NCBI GenBank assembly: GCA_913020115.1
Contig: CAJWBQ010000036.1
Coordinates: forward strand, 1 to 41,980
Source of the DNA: an uncultured Cellvibrionales bacterium
GTDB taxonomy: Bacteria > Pseudomonadota > Gammaproteobacteria > Pseudomonadales > Cellvibrionaceae
Direction of reading: 5' to 3'
DNA: 41,980 nucleotides
Of the stretch, positions 15,465 through 24,555 are shown in pieces. The notes under the pieces were generated by a model. That model made no database searches, had not been told where the DNA came from, and was given only the letters and a program-made list of their open reading frames with translations. Position numbers and translations under genes: made by a program. Each line of letters begins with the position of its first letter. Position 1 is the first letter of the stretch.

Positions 15465-18233
15465 CTAGCAATACTTTTGCAGTAATACTTCCAGCTCGGA
15501 GCGATTAATGGGTTTTGCTAGGTGTGCGTTCATGCCTGCGGCAGTCGCTCTGTCTTGATGTTCGGACATGGCGTGAGCGCTCAAGGCGACTATAGGTACA
15601 GGCTTGGCGGACGTTTCTTGGGCACGGAACTTTCGGCAGGCTTCATAGCCATCCAGTAAGGGCATTTCGCAATCCATGAGGACAAGATCAAAAGGCTGAC
15701 GTTTAAGTTCATCTAGGGCCAATTGGCCGTTGTCTACTAAGACCGGTTGAATGGCGTATTGTGACAGCAAGCCCTTGATGACCATTTGATTGACGGTGTT
15801 GTCTTCGGCGACCAGAATTTTTGCTAAGGGGTACTGGCTCAGTAGTTTCTTGTCTTTATTGCTATTCGTGTCTCTATATATACCGTGTGCCTCGGCAATG
15901 GCATTGAAGATCACCGAAGCCGGTATGGGCTGATACACGGAGATCAGTGAGGGCGACGCAGAGCCTTTCTTCTCTGAGGTTTGAGGATCAGAGCGGAGTA
16001 AAATGACTCGGCATTGAGTGAGCCACTGAGGCTTGATGTCGCGGTGTGAGGCTAGCACACTATCGCTCAATATCAGCGTCAATGACGGGTCTGATTTACC
16101 CGTGTAGTGATCTTCAAGGTATTGATTGAGCTGGCTTATGGTGCTCAGTGGCTCAGGTGTCAGTCCCCAGCGCGATATATGCCCACAGAGATTTTCACGG
16201 TATTCGTCATCGCTCTCTAGCACCAGTACTGTTTGCCCTTGAAGTGGCTTGGGTGCGCTGAGCCTATTATCACTGGTCTCTTTCGGCATGGGCAAAGAGA
16301 CCCAGAACCGGGACCCTTGATTGATGACGCTGTCGACGTGCACCTCGCCGGCCATGAGTTCCGCTAAACGCTGTGAGATACTCAAGCCCAAGCCTGTACC
16401 TCCATAGCTGCGAGTGATGCTCGCGTCAGCTTGAGTAAAGGCTTGAAATACCTTATCGCACTGCGTGCTACCCATACCTTGACCGGTGTCGATGACACTT
16501 AACAGCCACTGTTGTGACTCCTCGCTGAGTTGCGCCTGAATGGTGACAGTGCCAGAGTTGGTAAACTTGAAGGCATTGCTGAGGAAGTTGTTGAGGATCT
16601 GGCTCAGTCTAGAGGGGTCTCCTGTTAGCCGCCCAGGGAGATTTGGGTCTATCAGTATACGGAACGCGATGCCTTTGCTGTGTGCGAGGTTATTAAACGC
16701 CGAAGCGCTGCTGTAGAGCAGTTCTCCGAGATCAAATTCAATATTTTCCAGTTCCATTTTCCCCGCTTCAATCTTTGAAAAATCGAGGATGTCGTTAATT
16801 ACAGTGAGCAGCAGATCGCCTGAGCTCTGAATAATATTGAGGTATCTTTGTTGTTGTTCATCGAGCTGGGTGCTGTTGAGCAGTTCCGCCATGCCCAGTA
16901 CCCCATTCATGGGAGTGCGAATCTCGTGGCTCATAGTCGACAGGAATAGGCTTTTGGCTTCAACCGCTTGTCTGAGGTTTTCGCTCAACTGTTCGAGCTG
17001 CTGGTTGCTTTTAGCCAGATCCTTACTGGACTTAATGCGTGCGTAAATACTGTAGAGGGTGATGAGTACAATCAGAGCGAGGCTAGCCGACACCAGTTGC
17101 TGGTAGTACAACAGCCCTTGTTGCTCTTCAATGGTCGCGGTCTGAACATCTAGATCGTTACTCTGGTCACCGATTTCTTGCGCTTGTTGTTCAATGACCA
17201 CCTGCTGCTCGGTGATAAGGTGTATGTTATTTTCAATGCTCTGGGATTTTTCTCTGAGTATGATTTGCTTATCTGCAAGCAGGTTTTGTTGACGCTTGAG
17301 TTGGGAGTGCTGCTCGGCCAGTTGCTGTTTTAGTTTGTCAGCTTCTACCTTGTCTTGAGCGAGATCAACGCGCAGCTGCTCAAACTCGTATCTGAGTGCG
17401 TTTAACTCCTTCGCTTTGACATCAATGTCTTGGGTCTTACTGGCAAGCTCTTGGGTTTTGTTTGCCAGAGTGAGCGATTGTGCTTTGAGCTGGCTCTGCT
17501 GTTCTTTAAGTTGAAGTTCTTGCTGGCTAAGAGATGTTTTAAGCTCCACCAGTGCCTGTTCCGTCTCTTTATAGATGCTTGCTATATCTAATTCGGTGCC
17601 GCCAAGAAGCACAATTTCCTTGTCGACCTGTAAACCTTCAAAGACTATATTGGGGCGATGAACCTCAAACGTCAGTGAGTTTTCCTGTGGCGCCAAAAAG
17701 TTGATCATAATGTGCAGAGGATCTGTGGCTTGATCAGTGATCAGTAGGGTGTGACTGCGACGAAGAGATCGGTTGATCTCTTGTAGTTTGTCATTTTTTT
17801 GTGAGCCGATGATCAGCAATTGCGCTTTGGCGGCTTCGCTGAGAGATTCATAGTGTTCAACGATCAGGGCTTTGCCTCGAAGCGATTTATTCTGAGTCGC
17901 ACTCTTTAGCACACTTTCGATATTTTCCTGCGGGGGATAGAAGCCTATGGTGAAATACTCAAGCTGTTCTTCAGCTGGCCATTGGGTGTGCTTAACAAAG
18001 TTATAGAGGTAGGCGGCTCGCAACTCGTCGGACGTAATTGCGTGCAGTGGGCTGCTGTTGAACAGCAGGGTAAATAGCATCAGATATGCCGCGGGAGTGA
18101 TCGCAAAACTGCAGTTTCGGTGTGATAGACACGCTTGGGGCAATGAGGTCAAATTTAATAGCTGCACAAACGTCCCTTGCTGGCTCTTATGGCCATTGGT
18201 TGGATATATTGTTTTCAGTAGTTTGAAGGGCAA
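15465..18233 (-). CDS. YfiR-domain hybrid sensor histidine kinase
   Basis: This is a membrane sensor kinase of up to 922 residues. Order: signal region to about residue 65; a YfiR-like (DUF4154) periplasmic domain at about 66-220 (LRAAYLYNFVKHTQWP, IIGSQ, LLITDQ, INFLAPQENSLTFEV); a Gln/Glu-rich coiled coil at about 222-378; one membrane helix at 380-398; HisKA with phospho-acceptor His436 in STMSHEIRTPMNGVLG; HATPase with the N-box at Asn549/Asn553 and GGTGLGLSI; a degenerate receiver at about 667-775; and a canonical receiver at 804-920 with Asp854. There is no output domain, so the phosphate must go to a separate partner. The start is unresolved: a TTG at 18233 gives this length, an ATG at 18080 a shorter form. 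It is divergent from the second TonB receptor. Confidence 0.88.
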   Translation of the reverse strand: MPFKLLKTIYPTNGHKSQQGTFVQLLNLTSLPQACLSHRNCSFAITPAAYLMLFTLLFNSSPLHAITSDELRAAYLYNFVKHTQWPAEEQLEYFTIGFYPPQENIESVLKSATQNKSLRGKALIVEHYESLSEAAKAQLLIIGSQKNDKLQEINRSLRRSHTLLITDQATDPLHIMINFLAPQENSLTFEVHRPNIVFEGLQVDKEIVLLGGTELDIASIYKETEQALVELKTSLSQQELQLKEQQSQLKAQSLTLANKTQELASKTQDIDVKAKELNALRYEFEQLRVDLAQDKVEADKLKQQLAEQHSQLKRQQNLLADKQIILREKSQSIENNIHLITEQQVVIEQQAQEIGDQSNDLDVQTATIEEQQGLLYYQQLVSASLALIVLITLYSIYARIKSSKDLAKSNQQLEQLSENLRQAVEAKSLFLSTMSHEIRTPMNGVLGMAELLNSTQLDEQQQRYLNIIQSSGDLLLTVINDILDFSKIEAGKMELENIEFDLGELLYSSASAFNNLAHSKGIAFRILIDPNLPGRLTGDPSRLSQILNNFLSNAFKFTNSGTVTIQAQLSEESQQWLLSVIDTGQGMGSTQCDKVFQAFTQADASITRSYGGTGLGLSISQRLAELMAGEVHVDSVINQGSRFWVSLPMPKETSDNRLSAPKPLQGQTVLVLESDDEYRENLCGHISRWGLTPEPLSTISQLNQYLEDHYTGKSDPSLTLILSDSVLASHRDIKPQWLTQCRVILLRSDPQTSEKKGSASPSLISVYQPIPASVIFNAIAEAHGIYRDTNSNKDKKLLSQYPLAKILVAEDNTVNQMVIKGLLSQYAIQPVLVDNGQLALDELKRQPFDLVLMDCEMPLLDGYEACRKFRAQETSAKPVPIVALSAHAMSEHQDRATAAGMNAHLAKPINRSELEVLLQKYC

Positions 18234-18419
18234 TTGTTCGTCAAAAGTATAGTGCCCAAAGTAAAATTCTGCCAGATAATAAACACTGTCGATTGCCGGA
18301 AGCTAGGGCCTTGTAGCGGGTCGAGGGATATCCGGGATTATTAATCCTTGTTGTTGATTGAGCCCATCAATTGCCTCGTTGCCCCAGGCACTTTTAATCT
18401 TTGTTATTCCACCCTATAC

Positions 18420-18434
18420 TATTGAGAATCAATA
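18420..18434. promoter_or_regulatory. Fur-box-like palindrome upstream of TonB receptor
   Basis: TATTGA-GAA-TCAATA is a perfect 6-3-6 dyad, close to the ATGAGAATCAT core of gammaproteobacterial Fur boxes. It abuts a -10-like TATACT (18415-18420) and lies 33 bases before the receptor start. Iron repression is plausible for a TonB receptor, but the match to the Fur consensus is partial. Confidence 0.4.
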
Positions 18435-18466
18435 ATATTTTGCTCCTTTTATAAGTCAGGTCAAAC

Positions 18467-20440
18467 ATGAGGTTTCGTGCCTTTCATCGATCATTAGTAG
18501 CGGCCATAATAGCATCTTTTTTATCCGCAAGCGCTATAGGCAACGGAGCGTCGCCGTCTGTTCAAGAAATCTTTGATCTCCCTCTCAGTGAGCTCATAAA
18601 AATCAGTGTGGCCTCTAAACGACCGGAGACCATCAAAGACGCTCCGAGTATCATTACTGTCATCAGCGCTGAACAAATTCAATCCTATGGAGCGCGGCAT
18701 TTACGTGATGTTATTGATCGCCTACCCAATACTCAAGTCATTGGTTCGCAACTGTATCCACATAACCGCAGTTCGGTGCGCGGGGTTACTCAAACGCATC
18801 TGGACGATAAAATATTAGTTTTACTTAACGGTCGACCCCTCCGTGAAGCAGGCCAAGGTGGTATCAATGGTGACATTTATTCGTCATTTCCGGTGGCATT
18901 AATTTCTCAAATTGAAGTGATACGCGGGCCCGGTTCAGTACTCTATGGCACCAATGCTTTTGCAGGCGTCATCAATATTGTGACTAAAGAGGGGCAAGAG
19001 AGTACTGGTGTTACCATTAGTGCAGAAGCCGGTAGTTTCGGCACACAAGAATACAATGTGCGTGGCGGCGGTAGGCAAGGTGATTTCAACTACATTGGTG
19101 CCGTATCTTTTCACGACAATGATGGCGACACGTTTACCAATACTGCCGCAGAGATTGGCCCAGCAGGCAATTTTGAAACCGGCAGGCACGCGATCGAAAC
19201 TGTATTACAAGCGAACTACCAACACTTCAGTTTTAACGCCATTTTCAACAAAGTTGAGCAACAAAGTGCGAACAATCTATTGTCCTTCCCGTCGGATGAT
19301 TGGACTGTTGAACGTCGATTTATTGATATCGGCTATCAGCACACTATGAATAAGCACTGGCAAGCGAATGCCAGCTTGAGCTATAACGGCATGAATAATA
19401 CCGCTGCGATTATTGGCGGTACAGGCAGGTTTTTCACAACCAAATCACGAGGCTACCTAGCCGAAGTATCTGTGCAAGGCGAGCTCTCTGACGGCAGTCA
19501 TCTGGTTGTTGGTGGGGTTTATGACAAGTTAAAAGGTGATAACGTCTCTGACGGCACACTCAACACCGAAATCGATACGTGGCGCTCCAGTCTCTATGCA
19601 CAGCTAGACTATCAAACCAGCCCTGAACTCAAACTCACTGCAGGGTTTCAAATGAATAAACCCGAAGACGGCGACAACGATATATCTCCACGGTTCGCTG
19701 CGGTTTATAAGCTATCACCAGCCTGGTCAGCTAAACTACTTTACGGCCAAGCCTACCGATCCCCTTTTGGTTTAGATCTTTTCCTCAATGCCTCTTTTTT
19801 GCAAGGCAACGCCAACCTCAAGCCGGAAACTATTGATACCTTTAGTGCCCAGCTCAATTACCAGTATCACGACAATCATTTTGCGCTTGCATATTATTAC
19901 AGCCGCCACGACGATCTCATCATTCGTCAATTAGATAACAGTGGTCAAGCACGTTTAACCAACAGTGGTAATATTGAATACGAAGGTGTCGAGATAGAAT
20001 ATGAGCGGCGATTATCTCCAAGCTTAAGTATTTTAGGCAATGCCTCTTACCAATCCAATGAGACCGACGACGGCAAAAAAGATTCGACCTTCCAGCCAAA
20101 CTGGATGTTAAAGAGTGGGCTTTCCTACCAAAAAGGCGGCTATAACTTAGGCCTTTTTGCCAGTTATTTTGGCGAGCCTACTCAGCTGGCTGATTTCAAT
20201 CCCTCCCTTAACGAGCCAAACCCCAACGCAGACGCGTATTTTTTAGTGACTGCCCATATCAGCGCCGACATCGGCAAACTACTCAGCCGTCAGAGTTACG
20301 ACGGCCTGAGCCTATCATTGTATGTTGACAACCTGCTGGACGAAGAGATTTATTACCCTGAAATAAGCAGGCAAGTTATTAATACCATTCCCAGTCATGC
20401 TGGCCGCGGTTTTTACTGCACACTCAGCTATACATTTTAA
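18467..20440 (+). CDS. TonB-dependent receptor
   Basis: This 657-residue outer-membrane receptor has a signal peptide up to about residue 26. A LPLSELIKISVASKRPETIKD segment follows, typical of receptors with an SASKRP-type TonB-box region. The plug domain is at about 58-165 (DAPSIITVIS, LRDVIDRLPNTQV, SVRGV, VLLNGRPLREAG, QIEVIRGPGSVLYGTNAFAGVINIVTK), and the rest is a 22-strand-type barrel ending in YTF. The length fits the compact siderophore/vitamin B12 group. The substrate is unknown. The Fur-like dyad at 18420 hints at iron. The divergent YfiR kinase gene suggests that kinase may sense the receptor's state or ligand; this is inference from position only. Confidence 0.93.
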   Translation: MRFRAFHRSLVAAIIASFLSASAIGNGASPSVQEIFDLPLSELIKISVASKRPETIKDAPSIITVISAEQIQSYGARHLRDVIDRLPNTQVIGSQLYPHNRSSVRGVTQTHLDDKILVLLNGRPLREAGQGGINGDIYSSFPVALISQIEVIRGPGSVLYGTNAFAGVINIVTKEGQESTGVTISAEAGSFGTQEYNVRGGGRQGDFNYIGAVSFHDNDGDTFTNTAAEIGPAGNFETGRHAIETVLQANYQHFSFNAIFNKVEQQSANNLLSFPSDDWTVERRFIDIGYQHTMNKHWQANASLSYNGMNNTAAIIGGTGRFFTTKSRGYLAEVSVQGELSDGSHLVVGGVYDKLKGDNVSDGTLNTEIDTWRSSLYAQLDYQTSPELKLTAGFQMNKPEDGDNDISPRFAAVYKLSPAWSAKLLYGQAYRSPFGLDLFLNASFLQGNANLKPETIDTFSAQLNYQYHDNHFALAYYYSRHDDLIIRQLDNSGQARLTNSGNIEYEGVEIEYERRLSPSLSILGNASYQSNETDDGKKDSTFQPNWMLKSGLSYQKGGYNLGLFASYFGEPTQLADFNPSLNEPNPNADAYFLVTAHISADIGKLLSRQSYDGLSLSLYVDNLLDEEIYYPEISRQVINTIPSHAGRGFYCTLSYTF

Positions 20441-20654
20441 AAGCTAATAACATTGGCGTTGTTGGTACGTCAGAGACCTAAGCGTGCTGTCGTTTTTTTT
20501 GGCCTAGCAGAAATTGTATTGCGCAAGGATTTTTGGTCCGCTCCTTGATGAATGCGGTTTCTAGAAAAAGCGGATTCCTTAACTTCATTCTAATCTGACA
20601 AAATTCTCGGATAAATGTAATATAGATTGATGTGAGTCATTAATAGGTACAATC

Positions 20655-21014
20655 ATGTTTCGAGAAAATGCAAGTGATTTTATTTTTCACTCGTCAATCG
20701 GTATACATGCCGTATCTTCTGACGGTATTATCGAGTACGCCAATCAATTTGAGTTGGATACTCTGGGCTATTCGAAGGAAGAATACGTAGGGCATCATGT
20801 ATCAGAGTTTCAGTTAAACAAGGCTTGTCTCACAGATATGATGAGTAGGCTTGGCCGGTTTGAATCTCTCAAGAATTACCCTGCAAAAGTTCAAGCGAAG
20901 CATTCGATAAAATACATCCTTTATAACTCTAGTGTGTATCAGGAAGAGGGGCAGTTTATTCATAGCCGATGTTTTGGTAGTGAGATTGAAGAAGCCGTTT
21001 ATATCGTAATTTAA
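20655..21014 (+). CDS. stand-alone PAS domain protein
   Basis: This 119-residue cytosolic protein consists almost entirely of one PAS domain: SSIGIHAVSSDGIIEYANQFELDTLGY, then EEYVGHHVSEF, a short helical linker and three closing strands ending SRCFGSEIEEAVYIVI, where longer proteins would have RCFxxDITER and continue to an output domain. No output domain is attached, so it may act by protein-protein contact or be a truncated piece of a larger sensor. The start has only a weak AGGT upstream. It follows the TonB receptor by about 215 bases that contain a T8 run at 20493-20500 but no convincing stem. Confidence 0.7.
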   Translation: MFRENASDFIFHSSIGIHAVSSDGIIEYANQFELDTLGYSKEEYVGHHVSEFQLNKACLTDMMSRLGRFESLKNYPAKVQAKHSIKYILYNSSVYQEEGQFIHSRCFGSEIEEAVYIVI

Positions 21015-21263
21015 GGAGCTTCACCTTATTTTTCGGAGTAGAAATTACGACAACAGAAAGTTACACCACATGAATAATAGCTTTTAGGAATACCTATATG
21101 CCCGCTTTAGGCACATTACTAACATAGAATATGGCGGGATGAGTGGTTGATATTTGATCCATGGAAGACTTTAAGTACGCTTGTATTGCCATACTTCAAA
21201 ACCTTCCTGGCTCATGAAAATCTTCCCTCAAACCGTCGCTTGCGTTCTATCTCCCACGAGTGA

Positions 21264-21617
21264 CTATCTAGATAGCATTTGGCTTGCCAGACCGGCTACT
21301 CTTTCTTTTTGATAGGGTTCCATATTTCCGTAAAATAGGCTTCCAGTAGAAAACAAAATTAATGCAGTAATCAGCACTTTCTTCTTTGGTTTTTTCGACA
21401 TTACTCTTTTTCCTTTAAATATAAATAAAAAACTAGTTTTAAGTGCCTGATGCCAGTACCAAAGATTTGCGGTCGCTGTGTTTTCTCTTGAAATATGTTG
21501 AATATATTCTTCCGATAAATCCCCTAAAATTGGCTCACGTAGGTTTTTTGGTAAAGCCCAGTTGAGAAAGCTAGTAGGAAATTTTGGTGGGGAGCTTTGG
21601 GTGCTAGTATCTTGCAT
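21264..21617 (-). CDS. short permease-prefix-domain protein with one membrane helix
   Basis: This 117-residue protein starts with a permease prefix domain 2: PPKFPTSFLNWALPKNLREPILGDLSEEYI, and an ALKTSF.FIF segment near residue 60. In the usual proteins this ~80-residue domain is followed by a full FtsX/MacB-type permease of several hundred residues. Here only a basic MSKKPKKK stretch and one helix (about residues 81-97) follow. The ATG at 21617 shares a base with the PadR stop (TAATG), so the two are translationally coupled. The PadR/permease-prefix pairing is standard, but the stunted partner is not. It may be a truncation that kept its coupling, or a minimal membrane effector. Confidence 0.65.
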   Translation of the reverse strand: MQDTSTQSSPPKFPTSFLNWALPKNLREPILGDLSEEYIQHISRENTATANLWYWHQALKTSFLFIFKGKRVMSKKPKKKVLITALILFSTGSLFYGNMEPYQKERVAGLASQMLSR

Positions 21618-21955
21618 TACGGCAGGCTCATTTGTGTGATCGCCACATTTTCCCACATCGAAGCTAAAGCTTCCTTCGAGCGTTTTAATGCATGTTGACC
21701 TTTTGCATTCACCTTAAAATACTTTTTAGCTCTTCCCCCTCGCTCTCGTGTCGACTCCCCCATTTTGCTTTCAAGCATCCCTTTTTTTTCTAATCTCTCC
21801 AAAGTGGTGTATAGCGCACCTATGGTGACATCCCGATCGATTACATCTGCTAAAAGCTGCCGTATAGAACTTCCATAAGCGTTCTCTGCCAACTTCAAAA
21901 TTGACAGTAGCAGGAGTTGCTCAAACTCACCCAAAAACTTTTCTTTTTCTGTCAT
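21617..21955 (-). CDS. PadR family transcriptional regulator
   Basis: This 112-residue winged-helix regulator has the PadR pattern: a first helix FEQLLLLSILKLAENAYGSSIRQLL, the recognition region VTIGALYTTLERLEKKGMLES, and a wing with RGGRAKKYFKVNAKG, followed by a short dimerisation helix ending near SMWEN. PadR-like repressors of this size usually control a linked membrane protein, often in response to hydrophobic or toxic molecules. Its stop overlaps the start of the downstream permease-prefix gene. The AT-rich region 21956-22020 is the likely promoter. Confidence 0.88.
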   Translation of the reverse strand: MTEKEKFLGEFEQLLLLSILKLAENAYGSSIRQLLADVIDRDVTIGALYTTLERLEKKGMLESKMGESTRERGGRAKKYFKVNAKGQHALKRSKEALASMWENVAITQMSLP

Positions 21956-22548
21956 ATCTCAAAACCAATCAACTAGTAGGATTGGCTACAATGTAGAGGA
22001 TATTAGATTGAAAATCAAATAGTTTATTTTGTAGAGTAAATTGATTGTCTTACCCGTGGTGGGAATATACGCGGTCAGTTGTGGGACCATTTATTGATTA
22101 AGCAAGGCCTCTTAATCAGCCGCTATGGAAGTAGCAATGCTGTGAGAGTCGGTGCTCAATAGCGCCCCTTGTGGTCGAATTTTATACCGCGCCTCCGAGT
22201 TCAACAGCTCTTGGGTAGTTAATTTGGAAAGTTCGCGGTAATCCATTGAAATTTATAGAGCGGCGTTTATGATCAGGGGATCTCGGATTAGTTCTGCTAG
22301 GGAATAATAGGCGCTTAAATACACCCATGTCGCTTCCAATTCCCCTCCTAATCTGTTTTTGCGTAATAACTCGTCTGAGCCATAGTTACAGTGGGGAGAG
22401 CGTCTGTAGCCAAGCGGAAAATTCAGCCACCAAAATAGAGATGAACTGTCCGCTGGGATTTATTCCTTTGGAGAATTGGATAGTCAGTTGTGTTGAGGTC
22501 ATTTGGCTTGTTGACATAATTTGGAATTTTAATGACAAGGATAGCACT
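21956..22548. other. long gene-poor spacer with an 8-bp hairpin
   Basis: Between the PadR start and the TTG chosen for the GNAT gene I see no supported gene. An in-frame extension of the GNAT frame back to 22327 is open but has no family-like sequence and no Shine-Dalgarno. TGATTAAG at 22095-22102 and CTTAATCA at 22111-22118 form a perfect 8-bp stem with an 8-base loop of unknown role. Confidence 0.4.
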
Positions 22549-23139
22549 TTGGACATATTAAAAAGCTGGGACTTGGATGATGGATTGAAGATTGTCCAGG
22601 TAGATGAACTTCCCGAAGAAACCTTTCAAAGCTTAGTGCACGATAATTTGCTAGCAACGCACCCAATGATTCCATGGCGAGAAGATCTTTCTGACGCAAT
22701 GCAACAAAAGCACCGCAAGCTGAAGTCTGGCGTAGAGAGCAGGTTTTTCTTACGTTTGCTGGTGATGGATGGAGAAGCGATAGTAGGCCTGGCATTAGGG
22801 GGGCAGCAATCTGAATCTACTGAGTTTTATATGGGGGTTAGTTTGGTTGTGGAGGCATATCGTCGGCGGGGTTTGTACGGTAAGCTTCTGGATATTGTGT
22901 TGTCGCTTACGAGCTCGATGGGATTCTCAGCTGTGAAATCTCGCCATATTAATACCAATAACCCCATTCTAATCGCAAAGTTGAAAAAGGGTTTTATTAT
23001 CAATGGTTTTGAGCTTGATGAAACCATGGGGCCTCTGTTGAGAATGGTCTACTACCACGATGATACTCGCCGGCGCGCCGCAAATTTTCGGTCTGGTGAT
23101 ATTCGAGAGTGGTCGTTGATACAAGCTAATAAAAAATGA
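22549..23139 (+). CDS. GNAT family N-acetyltransferase
   Basis: This 196-residue GNAT acetyltransferase has core strand LLVMDGEAIVGLALGG, then VSLVVEAYRRRGLYGKLLDIVLSL, which contains the acetyl-CoA pyrophosphate loop RRRGLYGK. A motif-B-like VKSRHINTNNPILIAKLKKGFIINGFEL follows. The N-terminal ~70 residues, with LPEETFQSLVHDNL, are not typical and may form the acceptor site. The substrate is unknown. The TTG at 22549 is chosen because AAGGA lies at 22538-22542; the frame is open back to 22327 without recognisable sequence. The downstream PLP enzyme begins within about 30 bases, so the two are probably co-transcribed. Confidence 0.75.
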   Translation: MDILKSWDLDDGLKIVQVDELPEETFQSLVHDNLLATHPMIPWREDLSDAMQQKHRKLKSGVESRFFLRLLVMDGEAIVGLALGGQQSESTEFYMGVSLVVEAYRRRGLYGKLLDIVLSLTSSMGFSAVKSRHINTNNPILIAKLKKGFIINGFELDETMGPLLRMVYYHDDTRRRAANFRSGDIREWSLIQANKK

Positions 23140-23166
23140 TTGGTCTTCACTTTTCAAATCATATGG

Positions 23167-24435
23167 GTGTCAAAATTGGGTAAAACGATAGAGAGTGTAA
23201 CGGGGTTTACTAGCCGGATAATTCATCACGATCGTGAAGAAGGCTTCGCCGATGGGCCTGTTCATGCGCCTATTTACAATAGTGTCCCCTATGGATATGC
23301 CACAACCGAAGCCTTAGAGGCCGTATTTCAAGGGAAAGCCACTGGCCAGAGCTACGCTCGCCAGTCTACGCCCACTACAGACTCACTCCAATCTATGATC
23401 AATCAGGCGGAGGATGGGCTGGGGACACTCGTATTTGCATCGGGTATGGCGGCATTGACTGCTACGTTTTTTGCCCTATTAAAAGCCGGCGATCACGTTA
23501 TTGTAAGCCGATACTTATTTGGCAATACCCATAGTTTTTTAGCAAGCTTGTGTGAGTTTGGTGTTGAAGTGTCTTTTGTAGACGCTACCATTGCTGACGA
23601 TGTGCAGGCGGCTTTACAAGACAATACGCGTTTAGTGTTCGTGGAGACGATTGCCAACCCCGGCACCCAAGTGGCTGATCTCGAAGCTATTGGTCTGTGG
23701 TGTGAAAAGCAGAAATTAATATTCTTCGTTGATAATACAATCACATCGCCTTATATGTTTAATCCTAAGCGTGTAAAAGCTTCGTTAGTGATCAATAGCC
23801 TGTCTAAGTATTTTTCTGGCCACGGGAATGTGCTTGGCGGCTCTGTCACAGATACGGGTATGTATGATTGGTCGATCTTCCCTAATATTTTTGAAGCTTA
23901 CAGGAAGGGAAGTGCGGATAAATGGGCATTAACTCAAATTAAGAAGAAATCGCTCCGTGATATGGGGGGAGCGCTGAGTTCCGATTCGGCTTATCAAATT
24001 GCCTTAGGAGCGGAAACCATGGCCCTGCGTATGGATAGGGCTTGTAGTAATGCGCGTCAGCTTGCTGAGTTGCTAGAAGAACATAGCAAAGTGGAAAGAG
24101 TTTATTATCCCGGTTTAAAATCACATCCTCAGCATACGCAGGCGTCGAAGTGGTTTAGGCATTTTGGCGGTATTTTAAGTTTTGATTTAGCCCGAGGTTA
24201 TTCTTGTGCGACTTTATTGAATGATATAGGTCTGGTTATTAATGCCACCCATCTAGGAGATAACCGTACCCTAGCCCTACCTATGGCGACTACAATATTT
24301 TTCGAAATGGGCGCTAAGAATCGTGCTGCATTGGGTATTAGTGATCAGATGATACGTTGTTCGGTTGGCATTGAGGATCCGGATGACCTATTAGGTGCGT
24401 TTGCTGGAGCGCTTGATCGTCTAGCGGCACTTTGA
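23167..24435 (+). CDS. cystathionine gamma-synthase / Met gamma-lyase family PLP enzyme
   Basis: This protein of about 422 residues is a Cys/Met-metabolism PLP enzyme. Visible blocks are APIYNSVPYGYAT, GQSYARQSTPTTDSLQ, FASGMAALTA, LFGNTHSF, VFVETIANPGTQVAD, the Asp of VDNT, and the PLP-lysine in INSLSKYFSGHGN at about residue 214. A C-terminal THLGDNRTLALPMATTIF and SVGIEDPDDL follow. The family makes or breaks C-S bonds of homocysteine, cystathionine or methionine; this subgroup cannot be assigned a direction by eye. The start is uncertain: a GTG at 23167 is used, while the frame is open to a TTG at 23140 directly after the GNAT stop. Close spacing suggests an operon with the GNAT, perhaps acetylating an amino-thiol substrate or product (inference). 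Confidence 0.85.
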   Translation: MSKLGKTIESVTGFTSRIIHHDREEGFADGPVHAPIYNSVPYGYATTEALEAVFQGKATGQSYARQSTPTTDSLQSMINQAEDGLGTLVFASGMAALTATFFALLKAGDHVIVSRYLFGNTHSFLASLCEFGVEVSFVDATIADDVQAALQDNTRLVFVETIANPGTQVADLEAIGLWCEKQKLIFFVDNTITSPYMFNPKRVKASLVINSLSKYFSGHGNVLGGSVTDTGMYDWSIFPNIFEAYRKGSADKWALTQIKKKSLRDMGGALSSDSAYQIALGAETMALRMDRACSNARQLAELLEEHSKVERVYYPGLKSHPQHTQASKWFRHFGGILSFDLARGYSCATLLNDIGLVINATHLGDNRTLALPMATTIFFEMGAKNRAALGISDQMIRCSVGIEDPDDLLGAFAGALDRLAAL

Positions 24436-24555
24436 GCAAGGGATTGTACCAACCCGATGCATAGCAAACGGGGGTTGCCGCACTGTCAATCTTAAAGAAA
24501 TTCCCTGAGCTAAGCGGAGGGCCAAGTGGTTAGGCCTATCTCCAGCGCACCTTAA

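Noticed and set aside
20440..20510. T8 run at 20493-20500 as an intrinsic terminator of the second TonB receptor
   Set aside because: No convincing stem precedes the T-run.
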